From the IMG/VR virus record IMGVR_UViG_3300031688_000009, positions 1-64,000 of that record: DNA of 64,000 nt. The stretch is one strand, 5' to 3'. Below, one piece after another: positions 41,423-49,259 of the stretch (positions within the stretch are counted from its first letter, which is position 1; each line of letters opens with the position of its first letter). Below the pieces are notes generated by a model, which saw only the letters and a list, made by a program, of their open reading frames with translations, had not been told where the DNA came from and searched no databases. The DNA comes from a virus. The translations under genes and the position numbers were made by a program.

Positions 41423-41433
41423 ACCTTATTCTT

Positions 41434-42111
41434 ATGAAAAAAACAGAAAAAACACTTTTAAAGGAAGAATTATCTAGATTCTTATCTATTGGAAAATATG
41501 TGGTAAACTTAAAGGAACAGGAAGAAGAGGATTTTGAATCTGATGAACCTGCGATTGACGGTGGTGAGGAATTAGATATGGACGAACCAGTTATCGATGA
41601 TATGGAGAGTACTGATGAATTGTCGGTTGATGGTATGGAAAGTGCTATTGAAGGTGGTGAGGAATTAGATATGGAAGAAGCTCCGTCTGAAGATACTGAA
41701 GAGGTTGATGTAACTGATTTGGTAAATGGTCAAAAAGAATTGGAGGGTAAATTTAAAGATACTGAGGATAAAATCGGACAGTCAATGGAAAAAGTTGATA
41801 CGGTTTTTACTAAGTTAGATGATTTAGAGACTAAGATAGGTGAGTTGGATAAGTTATATGGGGCGATTGACACATTAGGTCAAAAGATAGACCAGTCTAA
41901 ACCAAAAACACCGGAAGAGAAATTAGAATTACGTTCTTTAGATTCTTATCCATTTAATCAAAAATTGACGGATTTCTTTGATGAGAAAGAGGTTGAAATG
42001 GAGGCGACAGGGAAAAATGAATATATATTAACTACTGACGATGTTTCAAATATGTCGGATAAAGAAATTAAGGATTCTTTTGTGGTTAACAAAGATACGG
42101 ATGGAGAATAA
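41434..42111 (+). CDS. Acidic scaffold-like protein with head-targeting-like N-terminus
   Basis: 225 residues. The leader MKKTEKTLLKE then ELSRFL ends in an LKE site. Residues about 28-95 are extremely acidic and partly repeated: the unit (I)xGGEELDM occurs twice (AIDGGEELDMDEP, AIEGGEELDMEEA). Residues 98-160 are a coiled coil (ELEGKFKDTEDKIGQSMEKV). The C-terminus is mixed. Acidic coiled-coil proteins with protease-type sites are typical of prohead cores (T4 gp22/gp68-like) or internal proteins, but no specific homology was recognised. It is separated by one base from the next gene, which shares the same kind of leader. Confidence 0.65.
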   Translation: MKKTEKTLLKEELSRFLSIGKYVVNLKEQEEEDFESDEPAIDGGEELDMDEPVIDDMESTDELSVDGMESAIEGGEELDMEEAPSEDTEEVDVTDLVNGQKELEGKFKDTEDKIGQSMEKVDTVFTKLDDLETKIGELDKLYGAIDTLGQKIDQSKPKTPEEKLELRSLDSYPFNQKLTDFFDEKEVEMEATGKNEYILTTDDVSNMSDKEIKDSFVVNKDTDGE

Positions 42112-42112
42112 T

Positions 42113-42655
42113 ATGAAAAAAATTAGACTAACGGAAAAAGATTTGCAGTTGATGGTTGAAACGGCTATCAAACAACAGAAAAGTAAGTTATCTAAGTATG
42201 AGTCTGTTGATGATATTGCGGATTGGTCTAGAACCATATCGATAGTATCTGGAGACGATTTTAAATACTTAAATTCGAGTAGGTTTAGAGTTGCGTCCGA
42301 CAGTGATAATGAGTACTTAGCTCATTGGGACCACAAATTACAGAAAGGATTTTTTGATGAGATGAGTTTAATCCCTACGGATGTATTAGACTCGTTAGGT
42401 ATTGTTTCGGATGATAAGGACTATGAATATATTTCAGGTCTTAATGACGTCCAACTTTCAGAAGGAGAGGGTGGAGATACCAAGAATAGTAAGATACCTT
42501 TATGTGTTAGAGGTAAAGCAGCTGCTAAGGCGAAATTTGATACTTACCCGTCGTCATACTCTAATGGATTTGCGGTACAAGTTTGTTCAGGAAAATCTAA
42601 GGGATTGGATGGAGTGAAGAAATGTTCGGGTAGATTCTGTAAAGGGAAGAAATAA
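42113..42655 (+). CDS. Cys-containing basic protein with head-targeting-like N-terminus
   Basis: 180 residues from ATG 42113, which follows the previous stop by one base and has GGAG upstream. The leader MKKIRLTE then KDLQLMVETAIK is a common phage N-terminus ending in LTE. The C-terminal ~50 residues (CVRGKAAAKAKFDTYPSSYS, NGFAVQVCSGKSKGLDGV, KKCSG) form a compact basic Cys-rich segment. I recognise it as recurring in phage and giant-virus proteins (C-x-GKAAAxxKFDxYPSxYxN). Its function is not established to my knowledge. The basic tail suggests DNA contact. Longer in-frame starts at 42041 and 42101 overlap the previous gene and are less likely. Confidence 0.65.
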   Translation: MKKIRLTEKDLQLMVETAIKQQKSKLSKYESVDDIADWSRTISIVSGDDFKYLNSSRFRVASDSDNEYLAHWDHKLQKGFFDEMSLIPTDVLDSLGIVSDDKDYEYISGLNDVQLSEGEGGDTKNSKIPLCVRGKAAAKAKFDTYPSSYSNGFAVQVCSGKSKGLDGVKKCSGRFCKGKK

Positions 42656-42681
42656 AACAAAAGACTTTATTAACTATATAA

Positions 42682-42712
42682 AAAGGATTATCATTTGGTA
42701 AACCTTTTTTTT
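42682..42712 (+). terminator. Possible terminator before nucleotidyltransferase gene
   Basis: An imperfect hairpin (AAAGGATTATC ... GGTAAACCTTT) is followed by a run of T that directly abuts the next ATG at 42713. The pairing includes mismatches, so strength is uncertain. Confidence 0.45.
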
Positions 42713-43258
42713 ATGTCATTTTATTACCGTTACGGACAACTTGAAACCACCCACCCATGGGATAGACCGACGTGGGAAAAATTCTACCAATGGTGGGATG
42801 AAATGAAGACGATGGACGGTCTTGAGGATTATGAGTTATATGTTGTTGGTGGTATGTTACATGACCCTGAGACTACGTGGGATGTTGACGTATTAATAAC
42901 TGGTAGACCTAAAGACTTAGATGTCTTAGGGGAAATCATCACTAGAGGTCGAGACTTAGCGATTAATAAGTATCACATATTTGTTGATTTATTTTGGTAC
43001 TCTAGTATTGAATTTTGTTATGAGGAGGTGATTGAGGAGAACGTTAAGTTCTACATAAGAGGTACGATATGTGGGGATGAAGTGAAAATGAGGGACGGAG
43101 TTATCCTCATTGAGGATATTATCGGTGTCGATAAAAAAATGGAGGGAAATCTTAAATTCCCTGTGGATTTCCAAGTCGGAGTACAACCAAACGAAAAACA
43201 AATACATAAGGGGTTGAACCGTAATTGGCAACCACCAATTCTACTGAAAAGAGAATAA
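42713..43258 (+). CDS. Nucleotidyltransferase-fold protein
   Basis: 181 residues from ATG 42713. The N-terminal part has LYVVGGMLHDPETTWDVDVL (about residues 42-61), the GG...DxD signature of the nucleotidyltransferase fold, continuing to the ITG strand. A third acidic residue may be in HIFVDLFWYS. Known members transfer nucleotides to RNA, antibiotics or proteins. The substrate here is unknown. The second half is mixed, with a beta-rich part and a basic end. Its ATG abuts a possible terminator, so its own promoter is not obvious. A TTG start at 42695 is possible but lacks support. It precedes the ssb promoter region. Confidence 0.7.
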   Translation: MSFYYRYGQLETTHPWDRPTWEKFYQWWDEMKTMDGLEDYELYVVGGMLHDPETTWDVDVLITGRPKDLDVLGEIITRGRDLAINKYHIFVDLFWYSSIEFCYEEVIEENVKFYIRGTICGDEVKMRDGVILIEDIIGVDKKMEGNLKFPVDFQVGVQPNEKQIHKGLNRNWQPPILLKRE

Positions 43259-43274
43259 AACTCAAAATATTTTA

Positions 43275-43305
43275 GTTGACTTTCAATGAATTTTGATTAC
43301 CTTTG
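43275..43305 (+). promoter_or_regulatory. Bacteroidetes-type promoter for ssb
   Basis: GTTG (43275-43278), 19 nt, then TACCTTTG (43298-43305). One mismatch in the -33 box, -7 box perfect. A 76-nt leader rich in AAC/CAAG repeats follows before the ATG. Confidence 0.7.
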
Positions 43306-43381
43306 TATAGGGTTAAATAACCAAACAAGGGAAACAAGGTTCAATAACCGAACAATAATTTAATAACTAAAAACAGTAAAA

Positions 43382-44263
43382 ATGTCAAACATTCTAGACG
43401 CAGTATTGCAACAGTATGAGTCGAATAAAATCGACACATCGTCTTCATCGGGTAAGATGTCACAAGACGAAAGATTAAAAAAGTATTTCACCACTATCTT
43501 ACAAAATGGTGAGAGAGAAGGTCAGAAACGTATTCGTATTCTACCTACAAATGACGGAACTTCACCATTCAAAGAAGTATGGTTCCACGAAGTTCAAGTC
43601 GGAGGACGTTGGATGAAAATCTACGACCCGGGAAAAAACAAAGGAGAACGTTCACCTCTTAATGAGGTTAACGAGGCGTTGATGATGACAGGTACAGAGC
43701 AAGATAAGGTTTTGGCTCGTCAATATAAACCAAAAAAATTCTATATCGTTAAGGTTATCGACCAAGATAAAATTGCGGATGGGGTTAAGTTTTGGAGATT
43801 CAAACACAACTATAAAGGTGATGGTATTTTAGATAAAATCATTCCAATTTGGAAGAATAAAGGTGATGTTACGGACGCTGAGAAGGGACGTGATTTAATT
43901 TTATCATTATCGTTGGTGAAAGCACCAAACGGAAAAGAATATACTAACGTATCGTCTATCATGTATGATGACCCTACACCGATATCTGAGGATACGGACA
44001 CAATGGAGACATTCTTAAAGGATGAGATGACATGGGAAAACGTTTACTCTAAAAAACCTGAAGAATATTTAGACGCTATTGCTCAAGGGCATGAACCACG
44101 TTGGAGTTCTGAGGTTGGTAAATATGTTTACGGTGATGGTTCACAAACTATCGAAATTTCAGGGGGAACGTCTACGACTAAAGCCGTTGAAATTGCTCCA
44201 ATCGCGGCGACTATTGTTGACACACAGGCGGGTGCAGCAGTGAATGAGGACTTACCGTTCTAA
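43382..44263 (+). CDS. Single-stranded DNA-binding protein, gp32-like
   Basis: 293 residues; coats ssDNA during replication and recombination. The N-terminal helix (MSNILDAVLQQYESNK), the OB-fold core (RIRILPTNDGTSPFKEVWFH, YKPKKFYIVKVIDQDKIADG, GVKFWRFKH) and the C-terminal acidic tail ending EDLPF follow the T4 gp32 layout. EDLPF also mimics the DIPF tip of bacterial SSB, which recruits partner proteins. T4 gp32 binds zinc through His and three Cys. Here the corresponding loop is YDPGKNKGERSPLNEVNEAL, and the whole protein has no cysteine, so the zinc site is absent. It leads the replication cluster with its own host-type promoter and a strong terminator. Confidence 0.85.
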   Translation: MSNILDAVLQQYESNKIDTSSSSGKMSQDERLKKYFTTILQNGEREGQKRIRILPTNDGTSPFKEVWFHEVQVGGRWMKIYDPGKNKGERSPLNEVNEALMMTGTEQDKVLARQYKPKKFYIVKVIDQDKIADGVKFWRFKHNYKGDGILDKIIPIWKNKGDVTDAEKGRDLILSLSLVKAPNGKEYTNVSSIMYDDPTPISEDTDTMETFLKDEMTWENVYSKKPEEYLDAIAQGHEPRWSSEVGKYVYGDGSQTIEISGGTSTTKAVEIAPIAATIVDTQAGAAVNEDLPF

Positions 44264-44275
44264 TAAAAACAATAT

Positions 44276-44311
44276 GATGGTAACGACACAAATGTCGTTA
44301 CCATCTTTTAT
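44276..44311 (+). terminator. Strong hairpin terminator between ssb and recombinase genes
   Basis: A perfect 13-bp stem (GATGGTAACGACA/TGTCGTTACCATC) with loop CAAA is followed by TTTTATAT. It lies 11 nt before the recombinase ATG. It should reduce read-through so that ssb exceeds downstream genes. Confidence 0.85.
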
Positions 44312-44321
44312 ATAACAAAAC

Positions 44322-45311
44322 ATGGCAATTAAGAAAAAAGACTTTAACACTATTAAGGCTAAGTTTTCTAAACAAGCTAAATTCAAGGCAGATAAATTCT
44401 ACGATTTGGGTAAGGCGTTTTTAGATGCTACGGGTTTACCGGGACCGGCGATGGGACATATTAATATGTTCTTAGGACATTCGGATACGGGTAAAACCAC
44501 GGCGTTAGTAAAAAGTGCGGTAGACGCACAAAAGAAGGGGATATTACCAGTATTCATTATTACCGAACAGAAATGGGATTTTCCACACGCGAGATTGATG
44601 GGGTTAGAAGTTGAAGAGGTGGTCGATGAAGAAACGGGTGAGATTGAATTTGACGGGTTTTTCCTATTCAATAATCACTTTGAATATATTGAACAAATCA
44701 CTGACTATATAAACGAATTGTTGGACGCACAGGAAAAAGGTGAATTGGACTATGATTTATTATTTCTATGGGATTCCGTGGGGTCCATACCGTGTAAGAT
44801 GACGTGGGATGGTAAAGGAGGTAAACAACATAACGCCTCGACATTGGCTGATAAGATAGGTATGGGTATTAATCAAAGGATTTCAGGTTCTAGACGAACA
44901 GACAAACCACATACCAACACACTATTAGTGGTAAATCAACCGTGGGTTGAGTTACCTGATAACCCATTTGGACAACCTAAGATTAAGGCTAAGGGTGGGG
45001 AATCACTGTGGTTAAATTCAACATTAGTATTCTTATTTGGTAATCAAAAGAACGCGGGAATAACAAAGATTTCAGCGGTTAAGAATAAAAGGAAGATTAA
45101 ATTCGCTACGAGAACTAAGGTATCTATAATGAAAAATCACGTAAACGGATTAGGTTACGAAGATGGTAAGATTATGGTCACACCTCATGGGTTCTTAGCG
45201 GGTAAAGATGCTGCAGAGGAAAAGAAATCGGTTGAAAAATACAAAGAAGAGAATTCAGAATTTTGGAAAACACAATTAGGTGTTGACGGAGATTTCGGGT
45301 TTGATTTTTAG
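44322..45311 (+). CDS. UvsX/RecA-like recombinase
   Basis: 329 residues. The ATPase core is clear: INMFLGHSDTGKTTALVKSA contains Walker A (GHSDTGKT, about residues 50-57), and LLFLWDSVGSIPCKM is Walker B. The loop region GGKQHNASTLADKIGMGINQ and the strand NTLLVVNQPWVELPDNPFGQ follow, with AKGGESLWLNSTLVFLF completing the core. Homologous strand exchange in T4-type phages needs UvsX loaded onto gp32-coated ssDNA. The gp32-like gene lies immediately upstream. The C-terminus is acidic and ends in GDFGFDF. No promoter other than ssb read-through was found. Confidence 0.9.
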   Translation: MAIKKKDFNTIKAKFSKQAKFKADKFYDLGKAFLDATGLPGPAMGHINMFLGHSDTGKTTALVKSAVDAQKKGILPVFIITEQKWDFPHARLMGLEVEEVVDEETGEIEFDGFFLFNNHFEYIEQITDYINELLDAQEKGELDYDLLFLWDSVGSIPCKMTWDGKGGKQHNASTLADKIGMGINQRISGSRRTDKPHTNTLLVVNQPWVELPDNPFGQPKIKAKGGESLWLNSTLVFLFGNQKNAGITKISAVKNKRKIKFATRTKVSIMKNHVNGLGYEDGKIMVTPHGFLAGKDAAEEKKSVEKYKEENSEFWKTQLGVDGDFGFDF

Positions 45312-45353
45312 TAACAAACAAAAAAAGAAGTTGAACGTATATAGTGAGAATAC

Positions 45354-46379
45354 ATGAAAAATACATTAATTGTCGATGGAGACAATTTATTTAGAATTGG
45401 ATTTTACGGAGTTAAGAACTTTTACTCAAAAGGACAACACGTAGGTGCTATATATCACTTTTTAAATACACTTAAGAGACATCTTCAGACCTATAACTAC
45501 AACAAGATTGTTGTGTTTTGGGATGGGTCTGAAAATTCCTCTTTCAGAAGGAAACTATTTCTTCACTACAAAGATAATCGTAATTCAAGAAATTTAACGG
45601 AAGAACAACAAGAATCATTCACGACGCAAAGGAATCGGGTTAAACAATACTTAGAAGAGTTATTTGTTAGGCACGCGGAGTTCCAACTATGTGAGGCTGA
45701 TGATGCGGTTGCATTCTATTGTCAAAATTCGGAAGGAGAAAAGAAGGTAATATTCTCTTCGGATAAAGACTTAACCCAACTTATAAGTAATGAGGTGAGT
45801 ATCTATTCGCCAAGTAATTCCTATATGTATGAGAAGGGAGATAAAATCGTTTTAAATAAAATTGATTTCCCATCATATAATGTTGCTCTCACTAAAATCT
45901 TCGTCGGAGATAAGAGTGATAATATCGACGGGATACATTATTTAGGTGAAAAAACCTTTGTAACTTTATTTCCTGAGGTTTTGGAGAGAGAGTTAACGGT
46001 TGAGGAGATTATGGAAATGGCGGAAACCAAATTTAAGGAGGATAATAAGAATCGATTATTAGCTAACATATTAACGGGGAAGACTAAGAGAGGTGTATTT
46101 GGAGAAGAATTTACAGTAATAAATAAACAAATCGTGGATTTAACCGTACCTTTGTTGACTGATGATGCAAAAAATGATATCATTGAGTTAATAGAACAAC
46201 CTATGGACCCGAGTGGTCGTGGGTGGCAAAATCTAATTAAAATGATGCATGAAGATGGGTTATTTCAATTTTTACCAAGAAAAGATGACGGATGGACGGA
46301 GTTCTTCACTCCATTTCTGAAGTTAGCGAGAAACGAAAAACAAAAATTTAGTAATACAAACAAAAGAAGAAGAAAATGA
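45354..46379 (+). CDS. FEN/RNase H-type 5'-3' exonuclease
   Basis: 341 residues of the PIN/FEN superfamily, which includes T4 RNase H. IVDGDNLFRIGF (near residue 6) supplies the first Asp. KIVVFWDGSENSSFRRKLFL is the central strand, CEADDAVAFYC and VIFSSDKDLTQL (about residue 135) give the acidic cluster, and FVGDKSDNIDGIH (about 184) is the H3TH metal-binding turn. Such enzymes remove RNA primers and flaps from lagging strands. Its stop overlaps the next ATG by 4 nt. No sign of a polymerase fusion. Confidence 0.88.
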   Translation: MKNTLIVDGDNLFRIGFYGVKNFYSKGQHVGAIYHFLNTLKRHLQTYNYNKIVVFWDGSENSSFRRKLFLHYKDNRNSRNLTEEQQESFTTQRNRVKQYLEELFVRHAEFQLCEADDAVAFYCQNSEGEKKVIFSSDKDLTQLISNEVSIYSPSNSYMYEKGDKIVLNKIDFPSYNVALTKIFVGDKSDNIDGIHYLGEKTFVTLFPEVLERELTVEEIMEMAETKFKEDNKNRLLANILTGKTKRGVFGEEFTVINKQIVDLTVPLLTDDAKNDIIELIEQPMDPSGRGWQNLIKMMHEDGLFQFLPRKDDGWTEFFTPFLKLARNEKQKFSNTNKRRRK

Positions 46380-46825
46380 AACAAACAAAAGACGACAATT
46401 CAACAAAGTTTGAATTCCTACTGAGATTAAATGATAATATTGTATGTCAAAGGTATTTTAATGTGAAGGGTCACAACCCTAAAATGATTAAATCTTTGGA
46501 TTTACATGAAGAATTGGCTAGCGTTGTTGGGGAAATCCAACTCCAATTAATTGAGAAAACTCATAATTATATGTCAGAAAATGTCTCACAATATTATAGT
46601 GGACGTGAAGATGAGGGTGAGATTGGGAATACGGATTTTTTCACTATTACGATACTTAAAGACGAAAAAACTTTAATTACTCGTTATTTTGAAGCTCACA
46701 TCTACCCACCTAAGGTTAGATTTACGGTGGACATTAGACCGTCGTTGAGAAGAATTTTAAAAGGATTCACTGACGTATTGTCAGGTAGAAATCCTACTAC
46801 AAACTACTTAACTCAAGCTCTTTAA
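46376..46825 (+). CDS. Hypothetical protein between exonuclease and helicase
   Basis: 149 residues with alternating strands and helices. Visible segments are KFEFLLRLNDNIVCQRYFNV, an amphipathic helix LHEELASVVGEIQLQLIEKT, and the strand pair FFTITILKDEKTLITRYFEA/YPPKVRFTVDIRPSLRRILK. No family was recognised. It is coupled to the exonuclease by an ATGA-type overlap. T4 has small accessory replication factors in comparable settings (gp59 loads gp41 helicase onto gp32-coated DNA). Position next to the helicase gene makes a loader or accessory role possible, but nothing in the sequence proves it. Confidence 0.6.
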   Translation: MKQTKDDNSTKFEFLLRLNDNIVCQRYFNVKGHNPKMIKSLDLHEELASVVGEIQLQLIEKTHNYMSENVSQYYSGREDEGEIGNTDFFTITILKDEKTLITRYFEAHIYPPKVRFTVDIRPSLRRILKGFTDVLSGRNPTTNYLTQAL

Positions 46826-46828
46826 TAG

Positions 46829-46835
46829 TATTTAT
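46829..46835 (+). promoter_or_regulatory. Late-type TATTTAT box before helicase
   Basis: AATAGTATTTATTTCTT ends 32 nt before the helicase ATG. It is the only such box in front of a replication gene and may be fortuitous or give late replenishment. Confidence 0.4.
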
Positions 46836-46867
46836 TTCTTACAGGCAAGTAAAACAAAAACATAATT

Positions 46868-48250
46868 ATGAAGGATAAAAATTTCGGGTACCTAGGACAT
46901 ACATTCCAGATATCATTGTTGAATCTCTTAGTTGAAGATAAGAGATTTGCGACGACAATTATCGATGTAGTTGACCCAAGGTACTTTGATAATCAGTATT
47001 TTAAGTTAGTTGCTCAGATGATTAAAGAGTACCATAAAAAGTACGAAACATCCCCATCATATGAGGCTTTAGAACAAATAGCTAGATTAGAGGTAACACA
47101 GGAAATGGCTCAAAGAAATATCATGGATATGATAATTCAGATTAAGTCACATGAGGTATTAGATACTCTATTCACACAAGAAAAGGCTACTAAGTTCTGT
47201 AAGCAACAAGAGTTGGGTAAGGCAATGGTCAAGGTTAAAGAAATCATGGATAAAGGTGATTTTGAAAACTACGAGAAGGCGGAACAATACATTAGAGAGG
47301 CGTTACAGGTAGGTGAAAAGGATTTAGGGACACAGGATGTTTTTGACCATTTGGCTACCGTATTAGAAGATGACTACCGTCACCCAATTCCAATGGGGAT
47401 TGACGGAATCGATAACTTACTGAATGGTGGGTTAGCGAAGGGAGAGTTAGGGGTAATACTAGCACCTACAGGTGTTGGTAAGACAACGGTACTAACTAAA
47501 ATTGCGAATACCGCATATAATTTAGGGTATAATGTTCTTCAGATATTTTTCGAAGATAATCCTAAAATTATACAACGTAAACATTTCACGCTTTGGACTG
47601 GGATTGCTCCTAGGGATTTGTCAGAACAAAGAGATGTTGTATTTGACAAAGTGAATGAGATTAAGGCTCAGAACAAAGGAAGGTTAATTTTAAAGAAACT
47701 TCCGTCGGATACGTTAACAATCCACCAAATTAAAAACCAGGTCCGAAAGATAATTGCAGAGGGAACAAAAATCGATTTGATTGTGTTTGACTACATTGAT
47801 TGTGTCGCACCTGAGAAATCATTTAGTGGTGACGAATGGAAAAGTGAAGGGTCGGTGATGAGACAATTCGAGGCTATGTGTTACGAATTTGATATTGCTG
47901 CGTGGACTGCGACTCAAGGTAACCGAGCGTCTATTTCGTCTGAAGTGGTAACTATTGACCAAATGGGTGGTTCTATTAAGAAAGCACAAATTGGTCACGT
48001 AATCATATCGATAGCGAAGTCATTACAACAAAAAGAATTGGGATTAGCTACCATCGCAATTACCAAAAGTAGATTAGGACAGGATGGTATTGTCTTTGAG
48101 AATTGTAAGTTCGATAATGAATTAATCGATATCAGTACTGAACAGACGAATACGTTCTTAGGGTTCGAAGAAAACAAAGAAGAAAAACGTAGGGATAGAG
48201 TAATCCAAGCGTTAGAACGAAGAAAACAAACATTAGATAATAAAGTATAA
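46868..48250 (+). CDS. DnaB/gp41-type replicative helicase
   Basis: 460 residues. An N-terminal helical domain (about residues 1-150) precedes the RecA-like motor. Walker A is [14 protein letters not shown] (about residue 200), with [19 protein letters not shown] after it. Walker B is [13 protein letters not shown] (about 306). The ATQGNR segment in [18 protein letters not shown] gives the sensor, and [15 protein letters not shown] carries the arginine-finger/KxR region. It drives fork unwinding 5'-3' on the lagging strand. A separate primase is not in the window. It continues the replication cluster after a 42-nt gap. Confidence 0.9.
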   Translation: MKDKNFGYLGHTFQISLLNLLVEDKRFATTIIDVVDPRYFDNQYFKLVAQMIKEYHKKYETSPSYEALEQIARLEVTQEMAQRNIMDMIIQIKSHEVLDTLFTQEKATKFCKQQELGKAMVKVKEIMDKGDFENYEKAEQYIREALQVGEKDLGTQDVFDHLATVLEDDYRHPIPMGIDGIDNLLNGGLAKGELGVILAPTGVGKTTVLTKIANTAYNLGYNVLQIFFEDNPKIIQRKHFTLWTGIAPRDLSEQRDVVFDKVNEIKAQNKGRLILKKLPSDTLTIHQIKNQVRKIIAEGTKIDLIVFDYIDCVAPEKSFSGDEWKSEGSVMRQFEAMCYEFDIAAWTATQGNRASISSEVVTIDQMGGSIKKAQIGHVIISIAKSLQQKELGLATIAITKSRLGQDGIVFENCKFDNELIDISTEQTNTFLGFEENKEEKRRDRVIQALERRKQTLDNKV

Positions 48251-48267
48251 AAAACATTAAAATTATT

Positions 48268-49251
48268 ATGGAGAACAACATAGAGCCAATATTAGAGGAG
48301 AATAAAAGTCGTTTCGTACTATTTCCGATAGAGCATCACGACATATGGGATTGGTATAAAAATGCGGAGTCGTCGTTTTGGACGGCAGAGGAGATAGATT
48401 TATCTGCGGACCTGAATGACTGGGACGGGTTAAATGATGGGGAACAACATTTTGTTAAAAATGTATTGGCGTTTTTCGCCGCGTCGGATGGGATTGTAAA
48501 TGAAAATTTAGCGGAGAACTTCGTTAGTGAGGTACAATATACTGAGGCGAAATTCTTTTACGGATTTCAAATTATGATGGAGAATATCCATTCAGAGACA
48601 TACTCATTGTTAATCGATACGTATATCAAAGACAAAGAAGAGCAAAACAAACTATTCAATGCTATTGATACGATACCGGCGGTTAAGAAAAAGGCCGAAT
48701 GGGCACTTAAATGGATTGAATCTCCGTCATTCGCGGAGAGATTAGTTGCGTTTGCTGCGGTAGAAGGGATTTTCTTTTCAGGGTCATTTTGTTCGATTTT
48801 TTGGTTAAAGAAGAGAGGATTGATGCCAGGTTTAAGTTTCTCGAATGAACTTATTTCTCGTGATGAGGCATTACATTGTGATTTTGCGGTTCACCTACAT
48901 AACGAACATTTAATTAACAAAGTTCCGACTGAGAGAATTAGAGAGATTTTACTTTCAGCGTTAGAGATAGAAAAAGAATTCATTTTAGAGTCGTTACCCG
49001 TATCGTTAATCGGTATGAACTCAGACTTAATGAGACAATATTTAGAGTACGTAACGGACGGTCTGTTAGTATCATTAAAATGTGGAAAAGAATTTGGGGT
49101 GGAAAACCCATTTGATTTTATGCAGAACATCGCATTACAGAATAAGACTAATTTCTTTGAGAAGAGAGTGGCGGAATATTCTAAGAGTGGTGTTGGAGAT
49201 AAAGAAAGTAGTTCATTGGTAGACCCATTTGCGTTTGACGGGGATTTTTAA
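48268..49251 (+). CDS. nrdB: Ribonucleotide reductase class Ia small subunit
   Basis: 327 residues; provides the tyrosyl radical for dNTP synthesis. The di-iron and radical residues are recognisable: [12 protein letters not shown] (first Asp/Glu ligand), Glu105-x-x-His108 in [11 protein letters not shown] with the radical Tyr112, [11 protein letters not shown] preceded by AVEGI, and [15 protein letters not shown] for the second set. The short acidic C-terminus ends in DPFAFDGDF, suitable for binding NrdA. It is 17 nt after the helicase gene and 8 nt before nrdA. Confidence 0.95.
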   Translation: MENNIEPILEENKSRFVLFPIEHHDIWDWYKNAESSFWTAEEIDLSADLNDWDGLNDGEQHFVKNVLAFFAASDGIVNENLAENFVSEVQYTEAKFFYGFQIMMENIHSETYSLLIDTYIKDKEEQNKLFNAIDTIPAVKKKAEWALKWIESPSFAERLVAFAAVEGIFFSGSFCSIFWLKKRGLMPGLSFSNELISRDEALHCDFAVHLHNEHLINKVPTERIREILLSALEIEKEFILESLPVSLIGMNSDLMRQYLEYVTDGLLVSLKCGKEFGVENPFDFMQNIALQNKTNFFEKRVAEYSKSGVGDKESSSLVDPFAFDGDF

Positions 49252-49259
49252 AAAAAGAT

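Noticed and set aside
42041-42112. Longer start for the gene at 42113
   Set aside because: It overlaps the upstream acidic protein gene by 71 nt. The shorter form begins with the MKKIRLTE leader directly after that stop.
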